Shown here piece by piece: positions 56,958-64,000 of a DNA stretch of 64,000 nucleotides. The DNA lies in assembly GCA_902799655.1 (NCBI GenBank), contig CADCBH010000013.1:32140-96139 (forward strand). The letters are read 5' to 3'. Source of the stretch: an uncultured Bacteroidales bacterium. GTDB lineage: Bacteria > Bacteroidota > Bacteroidia > Bacteroidales > Bacteroidaceae. The stretch's first letter is position 1; the number at the start of each line of letters is the position of its first letter. Made by a program: the position numbers and the translations under genes. Below the pieces are notes generated by a model. It was not told where the DNA came from and made no database searches. It was given only the letters and a program-made list of their open reading frames with translations.

Positions 56958-59455
56958 AGGCGCTGAATCCATCTGTAAATTTCACCCACCCACAGCACCA
57001 GTGACGTGCCTGCGATGATATAGCCCCACGTCTGCCACGACAGAGGTACGGTACGGAACATGCGTCCGCCAAAGGTGACAATCAGCCACTGACCTACCAA
57101 GACGATGAGCAGGACGAAGAGGAATCCCTTGCAAGCCCACAGTCTGCGGAAGGCAGAGTAGTTAGAGCCCAGCATACGGGCGTTGAACAGATTCCACCAT
57201 TGCAGCATGACGAAGATGGTGAAGAAGACTGTCAACTCGGTGGCATCGACACCAGCCACCTGCTCGAAATACCACAACATGGCAAAGGCCACAGCGAAGA
57301 AGAGACCACCCCATAGCAGGATGCCTTGCGTCATGGAACGTGTGATGATAAAGGCATCCTGAGCCCTGGGCTTATCCTGCATCACCTCGCGCGATGGTGG
57401 CAACGAAGCCAGTGCCATAGCCGCAAAGGTATCCATGATTAGGTTCACCCACAGTATCTGGGTAATCGTCAGTGGCATCTCAGTACCGATGAAGGCGCCA
57501 CAGAGCACCAGCAAGAGGGCCGTCACGTTGACGATCAGCTGGAAGAACACAAAGCGTTGGATATTCTTGTAGAGCGAACGGCCCCACATCACAGCATGCA
57601 CGATGCTGTTGAACGAGTCGTCAATCAGCGTGATGTCGCTGGCCTGCTTGGCTACACTGGTACCCGAACCCAGCGAGAGTCCTACGTGGGCACGATTCAA
57701 GGCGGGTGCATCGTTGGTACCGTCGCCAGTGACAGCAATGACCTCACCCTGCTGTTGCAACAAAGCCACCAGACGCTGTTTGTCTGACGGACGGGCTCTT
57801 GACATCACTTTCAGTGCCTTGATGCGTGCCAGTGCCTCTTCATCAGTCAGTGCTGCAAACTCCGGTCCCGTAATGGTGGCAAGCGACTGCTGCGTGTCAT
57901 CGATAACGCCACACTGGCGTGCGATTTCCATTGCCGTTGCCGATGTGTCGCCAGTGACGATTTTGACATTGATGCCAGCCTGATAACATTGGTAGATGGC
58001 GCTGGGCACCTCGTCGCGCAATGGGTCACTGATGGCTACGATGGCGAGCAGCTTGTTACCTTCAGCAATCGCCAGCGTACGCATGGCATGCTGTTGCCAG
58101 TTCAGCAGTTGTTGTTCCAGTTGTTGACGCTCATCGTCAGAGAGCTCACAGCGCGCCATAATCACCTCGGGCGCTCCTTTTATATATATGGTGTCACCAA
58201 CGGTGGTGGTCATATACTTGCGTTCTGTAGAGAAGGGCTCACGCGCTGTGATGGGGTTCTCCTCGCGTATCTGCTGGTAGTCCACGCCTTGCTCTGTCAG
58301 CCAGCGCAGCAGGGCCTGTTCCGTAGGATTGCCCACCTCGTGTGTCGCAGTGGTATTCAGCGCAATGGCTTTGTGTAGGGCTCCACACTCCTCACTCCTC
58401 ACTCCACACTCCACCATTTCCATCACCGTCATGCGGTTCTGTGTCAGTGTACCTGTCTTGTCCGTACAGATAGTGGTCACGGCACCCATCGTTTCCGAAG
58501 CTTGTAACTTGCGCACCAGGTTGTTCGACTTGAGCATGCGACGCATGTTCAATGCCAGCGACAGCGTGACGGCCATCGGCAGTCCCTCGGGTACAGCCAT
58601 CACGATGAGCGTGACAGCCATCATAAAGTAGCGCAGGGTCACTTCCAGCATACCCAGATAGTCCGTTGTCTGCCACAGGTTGTTGGTTAGCATGTCGTGG
58701 ATGAGGAAGACGATGAAGGAGGCAATCGACAAGCAAGCCCCCACCTTACTGATCAGCTTGGCGAGGCGGTCAAGTTGGATGTTCAGGGGCGTCTTTACAC
58801 CAGTCAGCTCAGTAGCCTGTCTGGCCACATGGCCTATCTCGGTATTGTCGCCAATGGCAGTCACCACATAGCGTCCCGTACCGCCCAGCACCATCGAGCT
58901 CCTAAGCAGTTTATCCTTCGGATAGGCCTCGTCACCTCTTACCTCTTCCTTCTTCCCTCTAACATCTTTACTCGTCATCGGTTCACCCGTCAGGCTCGAC
59001 TCGTCCACCTGCAGGTCTGTCGCCTCAAAGAGTTGTCCGTCGGCAGGCACCTCATCGCCCGTCTCGACAATGACTACATCGCCCACAACGACCTCCTTAC
59101 GAGGTATCTCCATTACCTTACCGTCGCGAAGCACCTTGACAGGCTGCTCCTCACCCAACTGCGTGAGCACGTCGAACTTACGGGCGGCATCGCGCTCGAA
59201 GTAGAAGCCCACCGTCGTAGCCAGGATGATCGCGAAGAAGATGCCCAGCGTCTCTACGAAGTCCTGCTTGACAAATGCCAAGACCAGCGAGACAGCGGCA
59301 GCTACCAGTAGAATGCGAATCATCGAGTCCTCATATTTCTGCAGATAGAGTCGCCACATCGACTGGCGTTTAGGAGGCGTCAGCACATTCTCACCATATT
59401 CGAGGCGACTTTTTTCAACCTCTATTGTAGTTAGTCCTAGTCTATTTACTTCCAT
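56945..59455 (-). CDS. Calcium-type cation-transporting P-ATPase
   Basis: The protein has 836 residues from ATG at 59455 (MEVNRLGLTTIEVEKSRL). The longer frame crosses the promoter TACCTTTG (59465-59472, minus). Motifs in order: TGES-equivalent SSLTGEPMTSKD, VPEGLPMAVTLSLAL in helix M4, the phosphorylated Asp in CTDKTGTLTQNRMTV, KGAPEVI and TGDGTNDAPAL. The PEGLP helix and lack of heavy-metal domains place it with P2A/P2B calcium pumps. It would export Ca2+ using ATP in the inner membrane. It heads the operon with ribF and the CPBP protease. Confidence 0.92.
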   Translation of the reverse strand: MEVNRLGLTTIEVEKSRLEYGENVLTPPKRQSMWRLYLQKYEDSMIRILLVAAAVSLVLAFVKQDFVETLGIFFAIILATTVGFYFERDAARKFDVLTQLGEEQPVKVLRDGKVMEIPRKEVVVGDVVIVETGDEVPADGQLFEATDLQVDESSLTGEPMTSKDVRGKKEEVRGDEAYPKDKLLRSSMVLGGTGRYVVTAIGDNTEIGHVARQATELTGVKTPLNIQLDRLAKLISKVGACLSIASFIVFLIHDMLTNNLWQTTDYLGMLEVTLRYFMMAVTLIVMAVPEGLPMAVTLSLALNMRRMLKSNNLVRKLQASETMGAVTTICTDKTGTLTQNRMTVMEMVECGVRSEECGALHKAIALNTTATHEVGNPTEQALLRWLTEQGVDYQQIREENPITAREPFSTERKYMTTTVGDTIYIKGAPEVIMARCELSDDERQQLEQQLLNWQQHAMRTLAIAEGNKLLAIVAISDPLRDEVPSAIYQCYQAGINVKIVTGDTSATAMEIARQCGVIDDTQQSLATITGPEFAALTDEEALARIKALKVMSRARPSDKQRLVALLQQQGEVIAVTGDGTNDAPALNRAHVGLSLGSGTSVAKQASDITLIDDSFNSIVHAVMWGRSLYKNIQRFVFFQLIVNVTALLLVLCGAFIGTEMPLTITQILWVNLIMDTFAAMALASLPPSREVMQDKPRAQDAFIITRSMTQGILLWGGLFFAVAFAMLWYFEQVAGVDATELTVFFTIFVMLQWWNLFNARMLGSNYSAFRRLWACKGFLFVLLIVLVGQWLIVTFGGRMFRTVPLSWQTWGYIIAGTSLVLWVGEIYRWIQRLCKK

Positions 59456-59611
59456 AATTGGGTGCAAAGGTACGATTAAGTGAGCAAAAAGCAAAAGAAA
59501 AATATTTTTTTTCTTAAGCTTTTTCGAACGAAAGTACCTTGACCGAGGGTCAAGGGTAGTAATTTTTTCGCTATTTTCGCCAAAAAATTTGGATATTTGC
59601 AATAATCTGCT

Positions 59612-59619
59612 TACCTTTG
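59612..59619 (+). promoter_or_regulatory. Promoter -7 box of the tRNA transcript
   Basis: TACCTTTG lies 110 bases upstream of the tRNA. A clear -33 element at standard spacing was not seen. Confidence 0.5.
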
Positions 59620-59647
59620 CACCTGCATTTTCAAGATGCAGTTGCGA

Positions 59648-59702
59648 GGACGGGCTGCGTCTCAGCAAAGAGCTAGCTCTTTGCGTTCGATTTGCACCGT
59701 CC
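59648..59702 (+). other. Palindromic stem-loop ahead of the tRNA
   Basis: GGACGG (59648-59653) pairs with CCGTCC (59697-59702). Inside lies a perfect 20-base palindrome at 59665-59684 whose halves are GCAAAGAGCT and AGCTCTTTGC. Confidence 0.8.
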
Positions 59703-59728
59703 TTGTCACCTGCTTAACAAAAAGCATC

Positions 59729-59802
59729 GGACTTGTAGCTCAGTTGGTTAGAGCAACAGACTCATAATCTGGAGGTCCCAGGTTCAAGCCCTGGCTGGTC
59801 CA
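59729..59802 (+). tRNA. tRNA-Met (anticodon CAT)
   Basis: The cloverleaf can be drawn by eye: GGACTTG acceptor, GCTC/GAGC D-stem with AGTTGG, anticodon loop CTCATAA, and T-arm CCAGG-TTCAAGC-CCTGG. Two pairs are weak: A-G at the top of the anticodon stem and T-T in the acceptor stem. The CAT anticodon could also serve as isoleucine-2 after modification. Confidence 0.9.
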
Positions 59803-59858
59803 CACTGAAAATCAGCAACTGACAGGCCTCAATCCCTTATGTACAGGGCGTTTGAGCC

Positions 59859-59981
59859 ACGTGAGGGATATTGATTCTCCCTCACGTCTCCCTAACGTCC
59901 TGGGTCACATTTCGAATTGACGTGAGGGTACAAGGTCAAAAATGTGAGGGAGACGTTAGGGACATTTGTTCTCCCTAACGT
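59859..59981. repeat. Pair of covarying REP-like hairpins
   Basis: ACGTGAGGGA (59859-59868) pairs with TCCCTCACGT (59878-59887), and ACGTTAGGGA (59953-59962) with TCCCTAACGT (59972-59981). Each has a 9-base loop of the form NATTNNTTC. The fifth stem pair differs (G-C against T-A) but pairing is kept. Confidence 0.92.
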
Positions 59982-60083
59982 GCCTTCAGCCCTTTGTACA
60001 TCGGCATTTGAGAGGGGTTATGTTAGGATGTGAGGGTAAAATCGCGCAGTCAACAAAAATCAGGGTTCAGGCAGTAACATGCC

Positions 60084-60184
60084 AAGTTACTATCAGAGAA
60101 AAGGCTAGTTACTCTCAGCGAGAAGGCTTCTCTCTCATCGAGAAACGACCAGTTACTGTTCGAGAAACGACGAGTTGCTGATGG
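60084..60184 (-). repeat. 22-base tandem repeat array, same family as 8765-8872
   Basis: Four full 22-base units start at 60084, 60106, 60128 and 60150, with a partial fifth at 60172. On the minus strand they start GCCTTTTCTC, GCCTTCTCGC, GTCGTTTCTC and GTCGTTTCTC, and mostly end AGTAACT. Confidence 0.9.
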
Positions 60185-60221
60185 TAAGTGGGGCACTTTC
60201 AAGTCGTTTGTAACGTACATT

Positions 60222-60347
60222 CGACCCGTTCCTACGTCACTTTCGGGTCGTAGATGCGATACTTTACTCCCCTAAACCATCATCGGAACGGGTCGTAGAT
60301 GACGTCGGAAGCAGTGCAAGATAACGTTGGTACGACCCGAAAGTGAC
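60222..60347. repeat. Interleaved inverted repeats
   Basis: A 17-base perfect inverted repeat (60236-60252 with 60331-60347) starts GTCACTTTCGGG. A second of 11 bases, CGACCCGTTCC (60222-60232) with GGAACGGGTCG (60285-60295), interlocks with it. Confidence 0.9.
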
Positions 60348-60557
60348 CTATCACGTCTGAAAGAAGCAAACGCCTTGCTTGCTTCTTCCTCGCGGCCCGC
60401 TTGCTTGAAGCAAAAATAATTAGAAGAAATCCATGATTTAAAAGCCATAAGTCCTAGATTTATCAATGACAAATCCTAGATTTATACCTGCCCCTCTGCT
60501 TTCCCGTGTCAGAATTAAGCGTAGAAGAACTTTACGCTGATTTTTGTGTCTTTTTTC

Positions 60558-60588
60558 TTGGAAATCTCAAAGATTATCCCTATCTTTG
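60558..60588 (+). promoter_or_regulatory. Promoter of the surface-protein operon
   Basis: TTG at 60558-60560, a 20-base spacer and TATCTTTG at 60581-60588 fit the consensus exactly. The ATG is not until 60886, giving a leader of about 290 bases. Confidence 0.8.
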
Positions 60589-60591
60589 CAA

Positions 60592-60794
60592 AGTCGTATG
60601 GTTCGACTGTGCGACAAGACATTTTGGAAATGAAGCGTTGTGCTTCGATCTTGCGCTCTGAAACCTGAGAAATTTCAAATGATAAGCGAGACGGAGATAA
60701 CAACGGTTCACGCTGTGTAGTGTGGGCTGTGGTGTATCTGTATCTTTTTATCATCGGTTTTCTCAGGACCGCAGAGCAGGGATGTGGAGACACA
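60592..60794 (+). promoter_or_regulatory. Structured 5' leader RNA
   Basis: Nested stems: GCTCTG (60655-60660) with CAGAGC (60772-60777), CCTGAGAAA (60664-60672) with TTTCTCAGG (60759-60767), and ATGATAA (60679-60685) with TTATCAT (60748-60754). Small hairpins flank them: AGTCG/CGACT (60592-60608), GAAGC/GCTTC (60632-60646) and TGTG-GAGA-CACA (60783-60794). Confidence 0.6.
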
Positions 60795-60885
60795 GTCCGC
60801 GCTTCTTTTGTGCCCCTATATTAAATAGGTGCTCATGCCAGACTGAAAGAACATTGTACATATAACTAACTTAAATAACAACATT

Positions 60886-63618
60886 ATGAAAAAACTATTA
60901 CTTAGAACAATGATCCTGCTATGCGCCCTAGTAGTGGGAAGTAATGCGTGGGCAGATGAAACTATTTTAACCCTAGACTGTGCCACGCCAGCTCCAACAG
61001 GAACATCAACTGCTTTATCTACTACAACCGATGTTGCCACATTCCTCAATTCAGCTGCAGGATTATCCGAAGCAGTAAATAAAATTACATGTGGTGCAAA
61101 AGATGGTGATGTTTATAAAGGAAAAGGTACTGGAGGTGGAAATATCCCACAACAATGTTTAAAAGTAGGCAAGGCAAGCGCAGGGGGAAGCTTTACCTTT
61201 ACAATTCCTAGTACATACGATAATGTTGATGTGGTTGAACTTACCTGCTATGGCTGGAAAACCACGTCATCAATAAGTATTAACAACGGAACTGCTCAGA
61301 CTTTTACAACTGCACAAGCTGAAGCAACAAAAACATTTGAACTTGCAAGTGGAACCAAGAATATTACTATAGCGGTTACTACAAGTGCTGTGTGCATAAC
61401 AGAGATTGTATTAAAGAAAAAAACTACTGCAGCCGTTGCCACTCCAACATTCTCTCCCGCTGCAGGCACTTATACATCTACTCAAAGTGTTGCACTATCA
61501 TGTGCTACAAGTGGAGCGACCATTTACTATACTCTTGATGGTACGACTCCTACAAGCAGCAGCGATGTTTATTCGTCTGCCATTAGCGTTAGTGCGACCA
61601 AGACGATCAAGGCTATTGCCAAGAAAGGGGAAGATTATAGCAATGTTGCTTCTGCCGCGTATAATATCCTACCCGTTACCCACGCAGGTACGGCTCTTAG
61701 TCCATACACTGTGACAGATGCACGAAATGCTCTAGCAGCAGAAATAATAGAATCTGAAACTGATTATTATGCAAGTGGTATCATCGCAAAGATTGTTAAT
61801 TTTAACGAGAATACTGGACAACTTACCTATTGGATTTCAGACGATGGTTCCATGACCAATTCTCTGCAGTGCTATAAGGGTAAGAATGTTGACGGTGCGA
61901 ACTTTACTGGGGCGTCAGACCTTGAAGTTGGTGACATTGTAACTGTTAAAGGTAAATTAAAGATATATAGCGCTACATACGAATTTGATGAAAACAACGA
62001 AGTTGTTACTTTAACCCAGCGTACTAAAGTAAACATCGCAACTTTCACAGCTACTACCACGGATTTGACCATTGGTAGTACAACTACTACTACCACGTCT
62101 GTTACAAACGACCAAGTTGGTTGGACTCCTGTTGCATACACTTACTCATCAGACAATGAGGCTGTAGCAACGGTTGCTGAAAACGGTGTGGTTACTGCTG
62201 TAGCCAAGGGTACTGCTAATATTACGGTTATTGCAAATGTAGCAGCAAACAATGCAACATACAAAGTTGGTACCTCTAAGTCAATTGCAATAACTGTTCA
62301 CACCCCCAGCCATACTGCAAGATTCTCAGTAAATGGAGATATTGATGATGGTGATAATGATGTTGCTGAAGAAGGCGATGCTATTACCTTCCCAACAGAT
62401 CCTGCTGCGGTTGGCGGTAAGACCTTTGTAGGATGGACCACGACAGCAATTAACGTTGCAACAGACAATGTACCAGCCCTTTACACATCAGCCACGATGG
62501 GTAATTCTGATATTACCTACTATGCTGTGTTTGCATCTTCAGAGGAAGGCGAAGGATGGTTAAAGATGGCTGCTTCCGATATTTCTGAAGCAGGAACCTA
62601 TGCTCTTCTTACAACAGATGGGCATGCTTTCAAGGGATCAATTTCAAGCAGCGGTCACGGTGAGGCTACAGATGATGCTTTCTCCTTTGTTAAAAATACG
62701 GCAGCAAGCGCCCCAACAGGAACCTGTGAAATTACATTGACTGTTTCGGGTTCTGGTTTTACTATGTATAATGCAACAAATAAATATCTTTATGCGTCTA
62801 AAGCCGCATCTGGTGGTTTAGCTTGGCATGATTCAGAAGACAGTTATTGGTTATATGCAAATGATAATTGGCAATATTCTAAGGATTATTCTGGAAGTTA
62901 TGCAAGGCTAAGAAGCTATAGTAATAATTCGTTTAGAACATATTCTACCAATAGTGGTGATGTACTTGTGTTTGCTAAGAAAACAAACGTTACCGTATAT
63001 TCAGGTTTCTTTACTTCTATTCCTGATGAACCTTCTACTCCTGTTGTTTCGGGTACCACTGTTACCCTAGCCACTAGCGCCAACATGGCTGGCTGGCGTA
63101 CCTATAACAACAATACGGACAAGAAGTACACCGTTGACGGAACAACAAAGGTTTACTATGCATCTGCGACGGGTTCAAGTACTGTAACTCTGGAAGAAAT
63201 TGCTGGTGGTGTACCTGCCAATACTGCTGTCATTCTGCATCAAACTAGTGGAACGTCAATCACATTGACTGAAACAGATGCCACTATTACTGCTCCTGGC
63301 TCAAGCAACAAACTGGCCGTTTCAACAGTAAATCAGAACTTGGGTAAGGTGTTCCGTTTGGGTTATAAGTCTTCAGATGGTATTGGCTTCTACAGCTACA
63401 CTACGACAAGTGCTCCTGCAGGAATCATCTATGTGTCTTCAATTACTGCTGGCGCTCGTGAATTCCTCGGCTTCGACTTTGGTGACGAAACAACTGGCGT
63501 GAACGAAGTGAAGACTCAGAAAGTTGATGGTCAATACTTCAACCTCGCTGGCCAGCGCGTAGCTCAGCCCACTAAGGGCCTCTATATTGTGAACGGTAAG
63601 AAAGTTATTATCAAATAA
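60886..63618 (+). CDS. Large exported multi-domain surface protein
   Basis: The 910-residue protein has a signal peptide ending SNAWA. Visible modules in order: an N-terminal beta-rich domain (to about 180), a chitobiase/FN3-associated domain (ATPTFSPAAGTYTSTQSVAL, near 185-265), an OB-fold-like domain (DYYASGIIAKIVNFNE to IVTVKGKLKIYS), a Big-2 Ig-like domain (SSDNEAVATVAENGVVTAVA), an InlB-type repeat (GKTFVGWTT), a further unassigned region, and the tail LAGQRVAQPTKGLYIVNGKK. The plan fits an adhesin or cell-surface scaffold. No catalytic motif was recognised. It is followed after 18 bases by a small peptide gene. Confidence 0.8.
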   Translation: MKKLLLRTMILLCALVVGSNAWADETILTLDCATPAPTGTSTALSTTTDVATFLNSAAGLSEAVNKITCGAKDGDVYKGKGTGGGNIPQQCLKVGKASAGGSFTFTIPSTYDNVDVVELTCYGWKTTSSISINNGTAQTFTTAQAEATKTFELASGTKNITIAVTTSAVCITEIVLKKKTTAAVATPTFSPAAGTYTSTQSVALSCATSGATIYYTLDGTTPTSSSDVYSSAISVSATKTIKAIAKKGEDYSNVASAAYNILPVTHAGTALSPYTVTDARNALAAEIIESETDYYASGIIAKIVNFNENTGQLTYWISDDGSMTNSLQCYKGKNVDGANFTGASDLEVGDIVTVKGKLKIYSATYEFDENNEVVTLTQRTKVNIATFTATTTDLTIGSTTTTTTSVTNDQVGWTPVAYTYSSDNEAVATVAENGVVTAVAKGTANITVIANVAANNATYKVGTSKSIAITVHTPSHTARFSVNGDIDDGDNDVAEEGDAITFPTDPAAVGGKTFVGWTTTAINVATDNVPALYTSATMGNSDITYYAVFASSEEGEGWLKMAASDISEAGTYALLTTDGHAFKGSISSSGHGEATDDAFSFVKNTAASAPTGTCEITLTVSGSGFTMYNATNKYLYASKAASGGLAWHDSEDSYWLYANDNWQYSKDYSGSYARLRSYSNNSFRTYSTNSGDVLVFAKKTNVTVYSGFFTSIPDEPSTPVVSGTTVTLATSANMAGWRTYNNNTDKKYTVDGTTKVYYASATGSSTVTLEEIAGGVPANTAVILHQTSGTSITLTETDATITAPGSSNKLAVSTVNQNLGKVFRLGYKSSDGIGFYSYTTTSAPAGIIYVSSITAGAREFLGFDFGDETTGVNEVKTQKVDGQYFNLAGQRVAQPTKGLYIVNGKKVIIK

Positions 63619-63636
63619 ACTATGGAGGACACAATT

Positions 63637-63789
63637 ATGAAGAAAGAATATATTAATCCTGAAATGGAAATCATAAAGTTGAATGCCAAGTATCAGCTAA
63701 TGGCAGGCTCTGACCTTGGAGGTCATGACGAAGTGCCTGAAGAGTATGGCGCTCGTGAAGATGAGGTCATCGACTTCGATAACTTCTAA
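63637..63789 (+). CDS. Small peptide (50 residues) with leader-like Ala-Gly-Ser junction
   Basis: The gene is too short for usual ORF cut-offs. It starts MKKEYINPEMEIIKLNAKYQ, then LMAGS, then a strongly acidic second half with EEYGARED and DFDNF at the end. ATG at 63622 would add five residues. Its layout of KKxYxxPExExxxL leader, L-x-A-G-S and an acidic end recurs, as I recall, in short Bacteroidota peptides, some thought to be exported or modified. No modification enzyme is in view. It lies 18 bases after the surface-protein stop and before the terminator, so the two genes share a transcript. Confidence 0.75.
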   Translation: MKKEYINPEMEIIKLNAKYQLMAGSDLGGHDEVPEEYGAREDEVIDFDNF

Positions 63790-63867
63790 ATGAAAAATGG
63801 GATCTTTGCTGATCCACAAATATATCCTTCATTCGTGAAGGAGATTTAAGTAAGTTTTTTAATGGTG

Positions 63868-63900
63868 CCCTGCTGTTCGTGAGAATAGCAGGGTATTTTT
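63868..63900 (+). terminator. Terminator of the surface-protein operon
   Basis: CCCTGCT (63868-63874) pairs with AGCAGGG (63887-63893), followed by TATTTTT. A UUCG-capped hairpin CCTTCA-TTCG-TGAAGG lies just before, at 63826-63841. Confidence 0.88.
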
Positions 63901-63901
63901 A

Positions 63902-64000
63902 GTACGCCCAGCATGGGCGTACGCTATAGGGTGCAAGTCCCGAACGAGCCCTGATAGTGGGAATCGTTAGCCAAGAGCAAGGGTGTCCGTGGCGACGCGG
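63902..64000 (+). mobile_element. 5' end of a group II intron (partial)
   Basis: The sequence opens with the hairpin GTACGCCC-AGCAT-GGGCGTAC and continues with the domain-I strings TATAGGGTGCAAGTCCCGAA, GTTAGCCAAGAGCAAGGGTG and TCCGTGGCGACGCGG typical of bacterial group II introns. It begins one base past the terminator's T-run. The reverse transcriptase/maturase would lie beyond the window. Confidence 0.85.

Larger units (their letters stand above)
59803..60885. other. Long non-coding region with hairpins, tandem repeats and a structured leader
   Basis: No credible gene is found on either strand over 1.08 kb. The parts, described separately, are two covarying hairpins (59859-59981), a 22-base repeat array (60084-60184), nested inverted repeats (60222-60347) and a promoter with a folded leader (60558-60885). 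A short hairpin of GAAGAAGCAA with TTGCTTCTTC-like arms lies near 60360-60390. Confidence 0.75.

Noticed and set aside
59966-60181. 71-codon plus-strand frame beyond the tRNA
   Set aside because: It is made of hairpin and repeat sequence, has no start signal and no protein-like composition.
60084-60184. Possible CRISPR array
   Set aside because: Units are contiguous with no spacers, they vary in sequence, and no cas gene is near.
59803-60885. tRNA-borne integration island
   Set aside because: No integrase and no repeat of the tRNA 3' end was found in the window.
63790-63849. 19-codon frame after the small peptide
   Set aside because: It overlaps a UUCG hairpin, has no recognisable features and is too short to support.

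Overview
The window comes from a Bacteroidota genome, most likely a xylan-using rumen or gut Prevotella-type bacterium (Prevotella, Segatella or Xylanibacter). The evidence is the family's own promoter form, TTG then 19-20 bases then TAnnTTTG, placed ahead of many genes; a PorZ homologue of the type IX secretion system; an S46 dipeptidyl-peptidase; GH97, GH10 and GH43 enzymes; and a symporter-xylanase-xylosidase set next to an acetylesterase, an arrangement I recall from the xyn cluster of Prevotella bryantii. I ran no database search, so names rest on motifs and family knowledge.

Layout. 1-8477 (minus) is one long operon: leuS, a fused yitT-rdgB reading frame, porZ, a cotH-type gene and a membrane acyltransferase cut by the window edge. 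The last two genes are visibly AT-rich. 8478-9059 is non-coding and carries a 22-base repeat array. mutS (plus) follows, then pfkB-fprA-ychF-lgt (minus) and a broken M16 peptidase (plus). 17212-22931 holds the xylan genes. 22949-26513 holds pgeF, a bile-acid-type symporter, a truncated HAD phosphatase remnant, a candidate small RNA, radC and a Fur-family regulator. 26538-31609 holds GH97, then the operon SufT-like/lpxH/DEAD-box helicase. 31652-38554 (minus) is an esterase-flippase-DPP7-GH2 operon. 38634-40639 holds a second acetylesterase and a NUDIX gene.

40617-41104 is a scar of two broken genes: a hybrid two-component regulator and an esterase. Behind it lies the mirror-duplicated operon CE1-GH3-GH3-CE1 (41150-48308). 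48494-55160 is topA-aroK-speA-argB-ECF sigma-anti-sigma. 55324-59455 (minus) is a calcium-type P-ATPase, ribF and a CPBP protease.

The last 4.5 kb is the most unusual part. It has a tRNA-Met with a palindromic leader, then a kilobase of non-coding DNA with covarying hairpins, the same 22-base repeat family seen near leuS, and long inverted repeats. A structured 5' leader of about 290 bases follows, then a large secreted multi-domain protein and a 50-residue peptide with a leader-like Ala-Gly-Ser junction. A terminator comes next, and the 5' end of a group II intron starts right behind it. No CRISPR array, integrase or phage gene was seen.

Metabolic reading: extracellular GH10 and acetylesterases would cut and deacetylate xylan, the symporter would import oligosaccharides, and a cytoplasmic GH43 enzyme would finish them. 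The CE1/GH3 operon adds ester removal and exo-glycosidases. Nine-base CTAGA repeat arrays appear at three separate places, two inside genes.
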